Origin: Amycolatopsis sp. cg9
GTDB taxonomy: Bacteria > Actinomycetota > Actinomycetes > Mycobacteriales > Pseudonocardiaceae
DNA: 64,000 bases
NCBI RefSeq assembly: GCF_041346945.1
Contig: NZ_CP166850.1
Coordinates: forward strand, 3,224,001 to 3,288,000
Reading direction: 5' to 3'
Shown here: positions 42,473 to 51,210 of the stretch, piece by piece
Numbering within the stretch: the first letter of the stretch is position 1
How the letters are laid out: each line of letters starts with the position of its first letter
Program-made: the position numbers and the translations under genes
The notes under the pieces: model-generated
Databases searched by the model: none
Seen by the model: the letters and a program-made list of their open reading frames with translations, nothing else
Told to the model about the DNA's origin: nothing

Positions 42473-42502
42473 ACGCTTCGGGACGAGTGTGCCCCGAAGC
42501 GT
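42473..42502 (+). promoter_or_regulatory. Hairpin in the secY leader
   Basis: ACGCTTCGGG (42473-42482) and CCCGAAGCGT (42493-42502) form a perfect 10-bp stem with a 10-base loop, about 100 bases before the secY start. It could be an attenuator or a protein-binding site. Confidence 0.45.
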
Positions 42503-42606
42503 TCCTGGCTTGCGTGCCAGTAGTGCTGTGTGTTCCCGCCGGCCACCGTGCCGGCCAAGCCGATCGTCGGTTGAGGACGGCCGACGACGCCGAGGAGGTC
42601 CCCCGC

Positions 42607-43914
42607 GTGTTCAGCGCCTTCCGCTCGGCTCTCGCGACGCCGGATCTACGCAAGAAGATCCTGTTCACGCTAGCCATCGTCGCGGTCTACCGAATCGGTG
42701 CGACCATTCCGGCACCCGGGATCTCGTACGGAGCCGTGCAGGCCTGTAGCTCCCAGGGCGGCCAGGAAGGCGTCTACCAGCTGCTGAACCTGTTCAGCGG
42801 CGGTGCGCTGCTGCAGCTGTCGCTCTTCTCGACCGGGATCATGCCGTACATCACGGCGAGCATCATCATCCAGCTGCTCACCGTGGTCATCCCGCGGTTC
42901 GAGGAGCTGAAGAAGGAAGGCCAGTCCGGCCAGGGCAAGCTGACCCAGTACACCCGGTACCTGACGATCGCGCTGGCGATCCTGCAGGCCACCGGCGTGG
43001 TCGCGCTCGCGGACCGCAAGCAGCTCTTCCCGGACTGCGACCAGCCGATCATCCCGGACAACAGCATCTACTCGCTGTCCCTCATCGTCATCACGATGAC
43101 CGCGGGCACCGCCGTGATGATGTGGCTGGGCGAGCTGATCACCGAGCGCGGCATCGGCAACGGCATGTCCGTCCTGATCTTCCTGAACATCGCGGCGCGC
43201 ATCCCGGCCGAGGGCGGCAACATCCTCAGCAACGCCGGTGGTGTCGGCCTGGCGGTCGTCTGCGTCTTCGGGCTGATCATCATCGCCAGCGTCATCTTCG
43301 TCGAGCAGGGCCAGCGCCGGATCCCGGTGCAGTACGCCAAGCGCATGATCGGCCGCCGGATGTACGGCGGCACGTCGACCTACCTGCCGATCAAGGTGAA
43401 CCAGGCCGGTGTCATCCCGGTCATCTTCGCGTCTTCCCTGCTGTACCTGCCGGACCTGATCAGCCGCCTCGTCGGCGACCAGAACGCCAACTCCGGCTGG
43501 CAGGTCTTCATCAAGAACTACATCGTGAACCAGTCCAGCTGGGTGCACATCGCGCTGTACTTCGCGCTGATCATCTTCTTCACGTACTTCTACATCACGA
43601 TCACGTTCAACGTGGACGAGCGTGCGGAAGAGATGAAGAAGTTCGGCGGGTTCATCCCGGGCATCCGCCCCGGCCGCCCGACCGCGGAGTACCTGAGCTT
43701 CGTGCTCGGCCGGATCACCCTGCCGGGCTCGCTGTACCTGGGCATCATCGCGATCCTCCCGAACTTCTTCCTGTCGTTGACCGGTAGCGGGAACAACCAG
43801 AACTTCCCGTTCGGCGGCACGGCTGTGCTGATCATGGTCGGTGTCGGGCTCGACACCGTGAAGCAGATCGAAAGCCAGCTGATGCAGCGCAACTACGAAG
43901 GGTTCTTGAAGTGA
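42607..43914 (+). CDS. secY: Protein translocase subunit SecY
   Basis: 435 residues from the GTG at 42607 (M-F-S-A-F-R-S-A-L) with GAGGAGG at 42592-42598; a longer frame from 42487 is rejected. Ten transmembrane helices, with the plug region and the loops [27 protein letters not shown] and [23 protein letters not shown] that bind SecA and ribosomes. Core of the Sec channel, which would also insert the many membrane proteins in this window. Its stop overlaps adk by 4 bp. Confidence 0.99.
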   Translation: MFSAFRSALATPDLRKKILFTLAIVAVYRIGATIPAPGISYGAVQACSSQGGQEGVYQLLNLFSGGALLQLSLFSTGIMPYITASIIIQLLTVVIPRFEELKKEGQSGQGKLTQYTRYLTIALAILQATGVVALADRKQLFPDCDQPIIPDNSIYSLSLIVITMTAGTAVMMWLGELITERGIGNGMSVLIFLNIAARIPAEGGNILSNAGGVGLAVVCVFGLIIIASVIFVEQGQRRIPVQYAKRMIGRRMYGGTSTYLPIKVNQAGVIPVIFASSLLYLPDLISRLVGDQNANSGWQVFIKNYIVNQSSWVHIALYFALIIFFTYFYITITFNVDERAEEMKKFGGFIPGIRPGRPTAEYLSFVLGRITLPGSLYLGIIAILPNFFLSLTGSGNNQNFPFGGTAVLIMVGVGLDTVKQIESQLMQRNYEGFLK

Positions 43915-44465
43915 CGCGGCTGGTTCTCGTGGGTCCGCCCGGCGCGGGCAAAGGCACGCAGGCGGTGGCCCTGTCCGAGCAGCTGCGGATCCCGCACATC
44001 TCGACCGGCGACCTCTTCCGCGCGCACGTCGGCCAGGAGACCCCGCTCGGCCAGGAAGCGAAGCGCTACCTGGACTCGGGCGAGCTCGTGCCCGACTCGG
44101 TGACGAACGAAATGGTCCGCGAGCGGCTCGCCGAGCCGGACGCCAAGGTCGGCTTCCTGCTCGACGGCTTCCCCCGCAACACCAAGCAGGCCGAGGTCCT
44201 CGGGGAGATCCTGGGCGACACGGACGTCTCGCTCGACGCGGTGATCCAGCTGCAGGTGCCGGAGGACGTCGTCGTCGGCCGGCTCATGTCGCGCGGCCGC
44301 GCGGACGACACCGAAGAGGTCATCCGACGCCGTCAGCAGATCTACGTGTCGGACACCGCGCCGCTGCTGGAGTACTACGCCGACATCCTCGTGACCGTCG
44401 ACGGCGTCGGCAGCGTCGAGGAGATCTCCGGCCGGGTCCTGGAAGCGCTGCGCGACCGCACGTGA
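43911..44465 (+). CDS. adk: Adenylate kinase
   Basis: 184 residues, GTG start. P-loop [10 protein letters not shown] (residues 7-16), AMP-binding DGFPRN motif and a short LID, so the short bacterial form without a zinc site. Converts AMP plus ATP to two ADP. Coupled to secY by a 4-bp overlap. Confidence 0.98.
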   Translation: MTRLVLVGPPGAGKGTQAVALSEQLRIPHISTGDLFRAHVGQETPLGQEAKRYLDSGELVPDSVTNEMVRERLAEPDAKVGFLLDGFPRNTKQAEVLGEILGDTDVSLDAVIQLQVPEDVVVGRLMSRGRADDTEEVIRRRQQIYVSDTAPLLEYYADILVTVDGVGSVEEISGRVLEALRDRT

Positions 44466-44509
44466 ATCTCGGAGGGTTGCGTGTTCTGCAAGTGCTCCGG
44501 CGTGGGCGC

Positions 44510-45286
44510 ATGATCGAGGTCAAGACCCCGGACGAGCTGCAGGCGATGCGGGCGGCGGGTCTCGTCGTGGCCCGCACGCTGGCGGCCGTCCGCGCCGCGG
44601 CGAAACCGGGCGTTAGCACCGCCGAGCTCGACGAGCTGGCGGAGCAGACGATCCGGGACGCCGGCGCGGTGCCGTCGTTCCTGGGCTACCACGGTTTCCC
44701 GGCGTCGATCTGCGCCTCGGTGAACGAACAGATCGTCCACGGCATCCCGGCGAAGACGCAGGTGCTGGCCGACGGCGACATCATCTCCGTCGACTGCGGG
44801 GCGATCCTCGACGGCTGGCACGGCGACTCCGCGGTGACGCTGGCCATCGGCGACGTCTCCGACGCCGACCTGGCGCTGTCCGCGGCGACCGAAGCGGCGA
44901 TGTGGGCCGGCATCGAGGCGGTCAGCGCCGGCGGCCGGTTGACCGACATCTCCTACGCCGTCCAGTCGGCCGCCGAACGCGCGGGCCGCGACGACGGCAT
45001 CGAGTACGGGATGATCCTCGAGTACGGCGGCCACGGCATCGGCCGCCAGATGCACATGGACCCGTTCCTGCCGAACGTCGGCAAGCCCGGCAAGGGCCCG
45101 CGGCTCAAGCCCGGCATGGCGCTGGCGATCGAGCCGATGCTGACCGGCGGCGGCGGCGAGACCCGCGAGCTGGACGACGGCTGGACGGTCGTCACGGCCG
45201 ACGGCTCCCGCGCGGCCCACTGGGAGCACACCGTCGCGATCACCGAAGAAGACCCCTGGGTGCTCACCGCCCCGGAAGACGCCTGA
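44510..45286 (+). CDS. map: Methionine aminopeptidase, type I
   Basis: 258 residues when started at the ATG at 44510 (M-I-E-V-K-T-P-D-E-L), which aligns with the start of many homologues. A GTG at 44462 that overlaps the adk stop would add 16 residues, and the GTG at 44492 is also possible. Metal ligands are seen: Asp in SVDCGAILDGWHGD (two Asp), His in GHGIG, Glu in IEPML and Glu in WEHTVAI. Removes N-terminal Met from new proteins. The start is uncertain, the function is not. Confidence 0.96.
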   Translation: MIEVKTPDELQAMRAAGLVVARTLAAVRAAAKPGVSTAELDELAEQTIRDAGAVPSFLGYHGFPASICASVNEQIVHGIPAKTQVLADGDIISVDCGAILDGWHGDSAVTLAIGDVSDADLALSAATEAAMWAGIEAVSAGGRLTDISYAVQSAAERAGRDDGIEYGMILEYGGHGIGRQMHMDPFLPNVGKPGKGPRLKPGMALAIEPMLTGGGGETRELDDGWTVVTADGSRAAHWEHTVAITEEDPWVLTAPEDA

Positions 45287-45308
45287 CCTGCGCATTCACC
45301 CACAAGGG

Positions 45309-45322
45309 GTGATCGCGATCAC
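45309..45322. promoter_or_regulatory. Candidate CRP/FNR-family site upstream of infA
   Basis: GTGATCGCGATCAC is a perfect 14-bp palindrome that fits GTGA-N6-TCAC, the core of CRP-type sites. It lies 22 bases after the map stop and between 30 and 80 bases upstream of possible infA promoters: TAGCAT (45342-45347) and TACACT (45385-45390) are candidate -10 boxes. The gap 45287-45548 also holds a 6-bp hairpin (ACCCCC 45352-45357 / GGGGGT 45363-45368). Confidence 0.45.
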
Positions 45323-45548
45323 GTCCACCTGCACGGTCCTTTAGCATGGTCACCCCCGGTTTGGGGGTCGCGACACGACATGCGTACACTGTCAAGTCGG
45401 CGCACTTATCGCGCCCGGATCCTGCGCGCTCGTGAACTCACGATCTTGGGAGCCGGGCACCAGTGTGCCACGCAACACCCAACCCAGCACTGTGCTCGAG
45501 TTGATCAGGTGTGGCGACAGACGCTGTTGACAAGGAAATGCGGAGGAC

Positions 45549-45770
45549 ATGGCGAAGAAAGACGGGGCCATCGAGGTCGAAGGCCGCGTAGTCGAGCCGC
45601 TCCCCAACGCGATGTTCCGCGTCGAGTTGGAGAACGGTCACAAGGTCCTGGCACACATCAGCGGCAAGATGCGGCAGCACTACATCCGCATCCTGCCGGA
45701 GGACAGGGTTGTCGTGGAGCTCTCGCCCTACGACCTCTCTCGTGGTCGCATCGTCTACCGCTACAAGTGA
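45549..45770 (+). CDS. infA: Translation initiation factor IF-1
   Basis: 73 residues, [21 protein letters not shown] start and [15 protein letters not shown] end, a single OB-fold. Binds the 30S A site during initiation. GGAGG ribosome site at 45541-45545. It begins a transcript together with rpmJ. Confidence 0.99.
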   Translation: MAKKDGAIEVEGRVVEPLPNAMFRVELENGHKVLAHISGKMRQHYIRILPEDRVVVELSPYDLSRGRIVYRYK

Positions 45771-45807
45771 TCACGAAGAGCAGCTCAGAAGCAGGAGAGC
45801 AGAAGAC

Positions 45808-45921
45808 GTGAAGGTCCAGCCGAGCGTCAAGAAGATCTGCGACAAGTGCAAGGTGATCCGCCGTCACGGCCGGATCATGGTGATCTGCGAGAACCTGCGG
45901 CACAAGCAGCGGCAGGGCTGA
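45808..45921 (+). CDS. rpmJ: 50S ribosomal protein L36, zinc-binding form
   Basis: 37 residues, GTG start at 45808 (M-K-V-Q-P-S-V-K-K). Three Cys and one His (CDKC, ...C...H) coordinate zinc, the C-plus type. CAGGAG lies 9 bases upstream. Too short for many gene callers. Confidence 0.97.
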   Translation: MKVQPSVKKICDKCKVIRRHGRIMVICENLRHKQRQG

Positions 45922-45975
45922 TCGCCCAGCACTCGACCAGAGTGGATTGACGGCTACACAACCTCCCCGCACCTG

Positions 45976-46022
45976 CCGGGCCACGCGAGTGGCCCGGTTC
46001 ACCCCCGGACTTCAGGCCGGGG
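45976..46022 (+). promoter_or_regulatory. Structured leader of the alpha operon
   Basis: CCGGGCCAC (45976-45984) and GTGGCCCGG (45989-45997) make a perfect 9-bp stem with a GCGA (GNRA) tetraloop; a second stem CCCCGG/CCGGGG (46003-46008 / 46017-46022) follows. Either end of the infA-rpmJ transcript or a control element for rpsM-rplQ. In E. coli and Bacillus S4 controls this operon through its leader. Confidence 0.5.
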
Positions 46023-46127
46023 CCGGGACACCCGAAGCGCAAGCCGAGGGCACGACAGGCGAGTCGGTCCCGGAACCGGACGGGGAGCAGACCTGAAGAG
46101 GAAACCTACGAAGGAGCATCAGCGCCA

Positions 46128-46508
46128 ATGGCACGACTCGCTGGCGTAGACCTCCCCCGCGAGAAGCGGTTGGAGATCGCGCTTACGTACATCTACGGCA
46201 TCGGCCGTACCCGCTCGAAGCAGCTCATCAAGGCTGCCGAGCTGAACGCGGACACCCGCGTCAAAGACCTCAGCGATGACGACCTCGCGAAGCTGCGTAC
46301 GTACATCGAAGAGAACTTCAAGGTCGAGGGTGACCTTCGCCGCGAGGTGAACGCCGACATCCGTCGGAAGATCGAGATCGGGTGCTACGAGGGCCTTCGC
46401 TGGCGCCGCGGACTTCCCGTCCGTGGTCAGCGCACGAAGACCAACGCCCGTACCCGCAAGGGTCCGAAGAAGACGGTCGCCGGCAAGAAGAAGGCTGGCA
46501 AGAAGTGA
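46128..46508 (+). CDS. rpsM: 30S ribosomal protein S13
   Basis: 126 residues, [21 protein letters not shown] start, helix-two-turn-helix, ends with a Lys-rich tail ([14 protein letters not shown]). Site AAGGAG at 46111-46116. Contacts P-site tRNA. Its stop overlaps the 61-residue ORF by 4 bp. Confidence 0.98.
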   Translation: MARLAGVDLPREKRLEIALTYIYGIGRTRSKQLIKAAELNADTRVKDLSDDDLAKLRTYIEENFKVEGDLRREVNADIRRKIEIGCYEGLRWRRGLPVRGQRTKTNARTRKGPKKTVAGKKKAGKK

Positions 46509-46690
46509 GCGTCCAGGGCAAGAAGGTCGTGCAGATGGGCGGCGCCCAGCGCCGTGGCACGGCTTGCGTTTCGCCCAAGGCGCTCTACGCCCGCCCGATG
46601 GCGCTCCGCAACCTGTACACCGACGCCGGTTCGATCATCCGGCGCGGCCAGGCCGAAGCGGTCGCCGCTCACCAAGAGAACGCGCGCTAA
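46505..46690 (+). CDS. 61-residue basic ORF between rpsM and rpsK
   Basis: GTG start overlaps the rpsM stop by 4 bp (GTGA), ends TAA at 46688-46690, 18 bases before rpsK. Third positions are about 88 percent G or C, similar to the neighbouring genes and unlike the shifted frames. The protein is basic, with [18 protein letters not shown] and a helix-like middle [24 protein letters not shown]. One Cys. I do not recognise it; rpsM and rpsK are normally adjacent. It looks coding, and may be a ribosome-associated small protein. It could also be a chance open frame. Confidence 0.55.
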   Translation: MSVQGKKVVQMGGAQRRGTACVSPKALYARPMALRNLYTDAGSIIRRGQAEAVAAHQENAR

Positions 46691-46708
46691 CAGGAGAACC
46701 CTCAGAAC

Positions 46709-47116
46709 ATGCCACCGAAGTCTCGTACTGCGGCCGGGGCCAAGAAGGTCCGCCGCAAGGAAAAGAAGAATGTCGCGCACGGTCACGCGCACATCAAGAG
46801 CACCTTCAACAACACCATCGTCTCGATCACGGACCCGACCGGTGCCGTGATCGCGTGGGCGTCGAGTGGTCACGTGGGCTTCAAGGGCTCGCGCAAGTCC
46901 ACCCCGTTCGCCGCGCAGATGGCCGCCGAGAACGCTGCCCGCAAGGCCGCCGAGCACGGCATGAAGAAGGTCGACGTCTTCGTGAAGGGCCCGGGTTCGG
47001 GCCGCGAGACGGCGATCCGCTCGCTGCAGGCGGCCGGCCTCGAGGTCGGCACCATCCAGGACGTGACCCCGCAGCCTCACAACGGCTGCCGCCCGCCCAA
47101 GCGGCGCCGGGTCTGA
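46709..47116 (+). CDS. rpsK: 30S ribosomal protein S11
   Basis: 135 residues, CAGGAG at 46691-46696 upstream. Conserved [20 protein letters not shown] and the ending [15 protein letters not shown] are seen. Lines the platform of the 30S near the mRNA exit. rpsD begins 23 bases later. Confidence 0.98.
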   Translation: MPPKSRTAAGAKKVRRKEKKNVAHGHAHIKSTFNNTIVSITDPTGAVIAWASSGHVGFKGSRKSTPFAAQMAAENAARKAAEHGMKKVDVFVKGPGSGRETAIRSLQAAGLEVGTIQDVTPQPHNGCRPPKRRRV

Positions 47117-47139
47117 GGAACGGGGAGGAGTAAGAAGAA

Positions 47140-47745
47140 ATGGCTCGTTACACCGGCCCCGCGACGCGTATTTCGCGTCGCCTCAAGGTTGACCTCATCG
47201 GCGGCGACCAGGCTTTCGAGCGTCGCCCCTACCCGCCGGGCCAGCACGGCCGCGGGCGCATCAAGGAGTCCGAGTACCTCCTGCAGTCGCAGGAGAAGCA
47301 GAAGGCTCGCTACACCTACGGCGTTCTCGAGCGCCAGTTCGTCCGGTACTACAAGGAAGCCGTCCGGCGTCCCGGTAAGACCGGTGAGAACCTGCTGCAG
47401 ATCCTCGAGTCCCGCCTGGACAACGTGATCTACCGCGCCGGCATCGCCCGCACCCGCCGTCAGGCGCGTCAGCTGGTGAGCCACGGCCACTTCCTGGTCA
47501 ACGGCGTCAAGGTCAACGTCCCGTCCTACCAGGTCACCAAGTGGGACATCATCGACGTGCGGCCGAAGTCGTTCGCGATGCTGCCCTTCGTCGTGGCCAA
47601 GGAGTCCTTCGGCGAGCGCCCCATCCCGGCGTGGCTGCAGGTCGTCCAGTCCAACCTCCGCGTGCTGGTCCACCAGCTGCCGGAGCGTGCGCAGATCGAC
47701 GTTCCGGTTCAGGAACAGCTGATCGTCGAGCTCTACTCGAAGTAG
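47140..47745 (+). CDS. rpsD: 30S ribosomal protein S4
   Basis: 201 residues, MARYTGPATRISRRLKVDLI start and an S4 RNA-binding domain (about 95-155). No Cys zinc knuckle, the C-minus type. Assembly initiator of the 30S and regulator of this operon in other bacteria. Followed by a hairpin before rpoA. Confidence 0.98.
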   Translation: MARYTGPATRISRRLKVDLIGGDQAFERRPYPPGQHGRGRIKESEYLLQSQEKQKARYTYGVLERQFVRYYKEAVRRPGKTGENLLQILESRLDNVIYRAGIARTRRQARQLVSHGHFLVNGVKVNVPSYQVTKWDIIDVRPKSFAMLPFVVAKESFGERPIPAWLQVVQSNLRVLVHQLPERAQIDVPVQEQLIVELYSK

Positions 47746-47766
47746 TCCGGCCCCGGTCGGAATACG

Positions 47767-47795
47767 GGCGGCGGCGCAACAGGTGCGCCGCCGCC
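47767..47795 (+). terminator. Hairpin between rpsD and rpoA
   Basis: Perfect 12-bp GC stem (47767-47778 with 47784-47795), 5-base loop. It lies 22 bases after rpsD and 55 bases before rpoA. Partial termination here would let RpoA be made in smaller amounts than the ribosomal proteins. Confidence 0.65.
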
Positions 47796-47850
47796 GCGCC
47801 ATCCCTTCGACGTCATATGGCGGGCGTCGTCTGGAAAGGAATTTGGAAGA

Positions 47851-48921
47851 ATGCTGATTTCCCAGCGGCCGGCTCTCGGCGAAGAGACGGTCAACGAGAC
47901 CCGCTCCCGGTTCACCATCGAACCGCTGGAGCCCGGCTTCGGCTACACGCTCGGCAACTCGCTGCGTCGTACGCTGCTGTCGTCCATCCCGGGCGCGGCC
48001 GTGACGAGCATCCGCATCGACGGCGTGCTGCACGAATTCACCACCGTTCCCGGGGTGAAGGAAGACGTCACCGACATCATCCTGAACCTCAAGGAGCTCG
48101 TGGTGTCCTCGGAAGAGGACGAGCCGGTCACCATGTACCTGCGCAAGCAGGGCCCGGGTGAGGTCACGGCGGCCGACATCGTGCCGCCGGCGGGTGTCAC
48201 CGTGCACAACCCGGATCTGCACATCGCGTCGCTGAACGGCAAGGGCAAGCTCGAGATCGAGCTCGTCGTCGAGCGCGGCCGCGGTTACGTTCCGGCCCTG
48301 CAGAACAAGCAGGCGGGCGCGGAGATCGGCCGGATCCCGGTCGACTCGATCTACTCGCCGGTGCTCAAGGTGACCTACAAGGTCGAGGCCACCCGTGTCG
48401 AGCAGCGCACCGACTTCGACAAGCTGATCCTGGACGTCGAGACCAAACCGTCGATCACGCCGCGCGATGCGGTCGCGTCGGCCGGCAAGACGCTGGTGGA
48501 GCTGTTCGGTCTCGCCCGCGAGCTGAACGTCGACGCCGAGGGCATCGAGATCGGCCCGTCGCCGCAGGAGGCGGACACCATCGCCGCCTACGCGATGCCG
48601 ATCGAGGACCTGGACCTCACCGTCCGGTCGTACAACTGCCTCAAGCGCGAGGGCATCCACACGGTGGGCGAGCTCGTCTCGCGCAGCGAGGCGGACCTGC
48701 TCGACATCCGCAACTTCGGCGCCAAGTCGATCGACGAGGTCAAGCTCAAGCTCGTCGGCCTCGGCCTCGCGCTGAAGGACAGCCCGCCCGGGTTCGACCC
48801 GACCGCGGCGGCCGCCAGCTACGACGGTGAAGGCTGGTCGGAGGGTGTCGGTGGCATCGCCGACGGGATTTCGGACGGCCACGACGATGGCCAGGACTAC
48901 GCAGAGACCGAGCAGCTCTGA
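47851..48921 (+). CDS. rpoA: DNA-directed RNA polymerase subunit alpha
   Basis: 356 residues, [21 protein letters not shown] start with GGAAGA site. N-terminal dimerisation domain with [21 protein letters not shown] and C-terminal domain (about 255-320, [22 protein letters not shown]) that binds UP elements and activators. An acidic Asp/Glu tail follows. Completes the core enzyme with rpoB and rpoC. Confidence 0.99.
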   Translation: MLISQRPALGEETVNETRSRFTIEPLEPGFGYTLGNSLRRTLLSSIPGAAVTSIRIDGVLHEFTTVPGVKEDVTDIILNLKELVVSSEEDEPVTMYLRKQGPGEVTAADIVPPAGVTVHNPDLHIASLNGKGKLEIELVVERGRGYVPALQNKQAGAEIGRIPVDSIYSPVLKVTYKVEATRVEQRTDFDKLILDVETKPSITPRDAVASAGKTLVELFGLARELNVDAEGIEIGPSPQEADTIAAYAMPIEDLDLTVRSYNCLKREGIHTVGELVSRSEADLLDIRNFGAKSIDEVKLKLVGLGLALKDSPPGFDPTAAAASYDGEGWSEGVGGIADGISDGHDDGQDYAETEQL

Positions 48922-48962
48922 GGCGCTGAGCCTGGACGCTGTGAGCTGAACTAGGAGAACCA

Positions 48963-49523
48963 ATGCCCACCCCTACCAAGGGAGCCCGGCTCGGCGGGTC
49001 GTCCGCGCACGAGCGGCTGATCCTGGCCAACTTGGCCACGCAGCTGTTCGAGCACGGCAAGATCACGACGACCGAGGCGAAGGCGAAGCGGGTCCGCCCG
49101 CTGGCCGAGAAGCTGATCACGAAGGCGAAGCGGGGCGACCTGCACAACCGCCGTCAGGTGCAGAAGGTCGTCCGTGACAAGGACGTCGTGCACAAGCTGT
49201 TCGCCGAGATCGGTCCGCACTTCGCGGAGCGGGCGGGCGGCTACACCCGGATCACCAAGACGATGCCGCGCAAGGGCGACAACGCCGCCATGGCCGTCAT
49301 CGAGCTGGTGGCCGAGAAGACGGTGACTTCGGAAGCCGAGCGCGCTCGCAAGACGAAGTTCGCCAAGGACGAGAAGGCCGCCGCTCCGGTCGCCGAGGAG
49401 ACCACCGAGGCGCCCGCCGCCGAGGAGGCTCCGGCTGCCGAGGAGGCCAAGGCCGAGGACACCGCCGCCGAGACCGAGGCTCCGGCTTCGGACGACGCGG
49501 ACGCGGACGCCAAGAAGGACTGA
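48963..49523 (+). CDS. rplQ: 50S ribosomal protein L17 with long acidic tail
   Basis: 186 residues. The first 120 are L17 ([21 protein letters not shown]). The final 65 residues are an Ala/Glu/Pro/Asp-rich tail ([20 protein letters not shown] region), as in other actinobacteria but long. L17 is in the 50S near the tunnel exit. truA begins four bases after. Confidence 0.97.
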   Translation: MPTPTKGARLGGSSAHERLILANLATQLFEHGKITTTEAKAKRVRPLAEKLITKAKRGDLHNRRQVQKVVRDKDVVHKLFAEIGPHFAERAGGYTRITKTMPRKGDNAAMAVIELVAEKTVTSEAERARKTKFAKDEKAAAPVAEETTEAPAAEEAPAAEEAKAEDTAAETEAPASDDADADAKKD

Positions 49524-49527
49524 CGTC

Positions 49528-50427
49528 CTGACGGCCGATTCGACACCGGACGAGCCCGCCACTCCCGCTGGGGAGGGCGGGCTCGTTCGTCTGCGCCTGG
49601 ACGTCTCCTACGACGGCACGGACTTCTCGGGCTGGGCTCGCCAGCCGGGCCGCCGGACTGTCCAGGGGCTGCTGGAGGACGCGCTGCAACGCCAGCCGCC
49701 AGGGGCGTCCGTGCCGAAGTCCGTGGTCGTGGCGGGCCGCACGGACGCCGGAGTGCACGCGACCGGGCAGGTGGTGCACGTCGACGTCGTGCCGCTCGCC
49801 CCGGGCGCCGCGGGCCGGATTCCCGTGTCCCCCGAAGGCATCCCGGACCTGACCCGCATGGCGGGCCGCTGGAACCGCCTCCTGCCCGGCGACGTCCGGG
49901 TGCTGGGCGCCCGCGTCGCCCCGGCGGGCTTCGACGCGCGCTTCTCGGCGATCCGGCGGCACTACCGCTACCGGGTCTCCGACGCACCGTGGGGCGTCGA
50001 CCCGTTGCGCCGCCACGACACCCTGGCCTGGAACCGTCCACTGTCGACGGACGCGATGAACGCGGCGGCCGCCGGCCTGCTGGGGCTCAACGACTTCGCG
50101 GCGTACTGCAAGCAGCGCGACACGGGCACGACGATCCGCGAACTGCAGCGCCTGGAGTGGAAGCGGGTGGACGAGCACCTGCTGGAGGTCGAGGTCTCGG
50201 CGGACGCGTTCTGCCACTCGATGGTCCGCAGCCTGGTGGGCGTGCTCCTGCTGGTCGGCGACGGCCGCCGGACCGACGCATGGCCGTCGAAGGTGCTGGA
50301 GAGCGGCATCCGCGACAGCGCGGTGGCCCCGGCCCACGGCTTGACGCTCCTGGGCGTGGATTACCCGCCGGACGAGGAACTCGCTGCACGGGCTGAGCAG
50401 ACGAGGAACGTCCGCACCTCACTCTGA
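49528..50427 (+). CDS. truA: tRNA pseudouridine synthase A, apparent CTG start
   Basis: 299 residues if translation begins at CTG 49528. Between the rplQ stop and the next ATG/GTG/TTG in frame (GTG 49711) lies coding sequence that is essential to the family: the N-terminal strand and loop (VSYDGTDFSGW, residues 26-36). CTG at 49528 is the only near-cognate start well placed: AAGGA ends 8 bases before it. Catalytic Asp73 in GRTDAGVHA is present. Makes pseudouridine at tRNA positions 38-40. A sequence error hiding a normal start is the alternative. Confidence 0.9.
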   Translation: MTADSTPDEPATPAGEGGLVRLRLDVSYDGTDFSGWARQPGRRTVQGLLEDALQRQPPGASVPKSVVVAGRTDAGVHATGQVVHVDVVPLAPGAAGRIPVSPEGIPDLTRMAGRWNRLLPGDVRVLGARVAPAGFDARFSAIRRHYRYRVSDAPWGVDPLRRHDTLAWNRPLSTDAMNAAAAGLLGLNDFAAYCKQRDTGTTIRELQRLEWKRVDEHLLEVEVSADAFCHSMVRSLVGVLLLVGDGRRTDAWPSKVLESGIRDSAVAPAHGLTLLGVDYPPDEELAARAEQTRNVRTSL

Positions 50428-50434
50428 CCAACGA

Positions 50435-50471
50435 AAAGCGGGTGGCTCCCCGAGGGGAAGCCACCCGCTTT
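50435..50471. terminator. Bidirectional terminator after truA
   Basis: 13-bp AAAGCGGGTGGCT stem (50435-50447 with 50459-50471), extended inward by CCCC/GGGG with one bulge. It lies between convergent truA and the EccE-coupled gene. Confidence 0.85.
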
Positions 50472-50490
50472 CGGCTGTCCGGAAAGGACT

Positions 50491-51210
50491 TCAGTCGCCG
50501 CGGCGGACCGGGCCCAGGAGCTGCTGCTCCTTGCCCGTCGTGACCAGGCGCAGGGGGCGCCACAGGTTGCGGCCCAGTGCCACCACCTGGTCGTCCTTCA
50601 ACGTCGTCAGCTGCCGCATCATCTGCGGCGGGAGGCGCCAGATGCGGGCCGCCAGCTCGGCCTGGCCCGCCGGGAGGCGCTGCATCAGCACCAGGTCCGC
50701 CGCGTTGGCCGTCGCGCCCGCCTGCGGGTGCAGGTACGGGAGGACGTAGATCGTCGTCTGCCACGGCGACCGCGGGGGGAACAGGTCCTGCGGGGTCGGG
50801 CCGCCGTCGGTGACGACCAGCAGCGGTGCGTCCTCCGAGGGGCGGGGGAGCTCGACCGGGGACAGGCGGCGGATCTGCACGAGCGGCGACGGCCGTCCGT
50901 CACGGCTGCCGGCCGCGCGGGACAGCACCTGCCACTCCGTCGGGCGGCCCGTCGCCACCACGACCCACGCGCCGACCGCCATCGCGCGCATCGCCACCTG
51001 GCGGGCCAGGTAGAGCCCGCCCACGAGCACGATCCGGGTCGGGGTCGAGCGCAGCGCCGAGATCGTCAGCGGCTCGCCCTTGAGGCCCGAGCCGAGCACG
51101 ATGCCGCCGCGGTCGCCCGAGGGGCTGATCGCGTCGAGCATCGCGGGGTCCACGGTGAACTCCGGCGAGACCCCGGTGTTCTGCCCGGCGTCACGGACGC
51201 GGGAAGTCAT
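50491..51210 (-). CDS. EccE-coupled protein of the ESX locus, unknown function
   Basis: 239 residues. The start overlaps the EccE stop by 4 bp, so the two are translationally coupled. No signal peptide or membrane helix is clear. The middle has alternating strands and helices with VLVGGLYLARQVAMRAMAVGAWVVVATG and LLVVTDGGPTPQDLF, like a nucleotide-binding fold without a P-loop. The final part (LPPQMMRQLTTLKDDQVVAL) recalls the end of FtsK-type ATPase domains, but this is only a similarity by eye. Probably an accessory component of the secretion system. Confidence 0.6.
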   Translation of the reverse strand: MTSRVRDAGQNTGVSPEFTVDPAMLDAISPSGDRGGIVLGSGLKGEPLTISALRSTPTRIVLVGGLYLARQVAMRAMAVGAWVVVATGRPTEWQVLSRAAGSRDGRPSPLVQIRRLSPVELPRPSEDAPLLVVTDGGPTPQDLFPPRSPWQTTIYVLPYLHPQAGATANAADLVLMQRLPAGQAELAARIWRLPPQMMRQLTTLKDDQVVALGRNLWRPLRLVTTGKEQQLLGPVRRGD

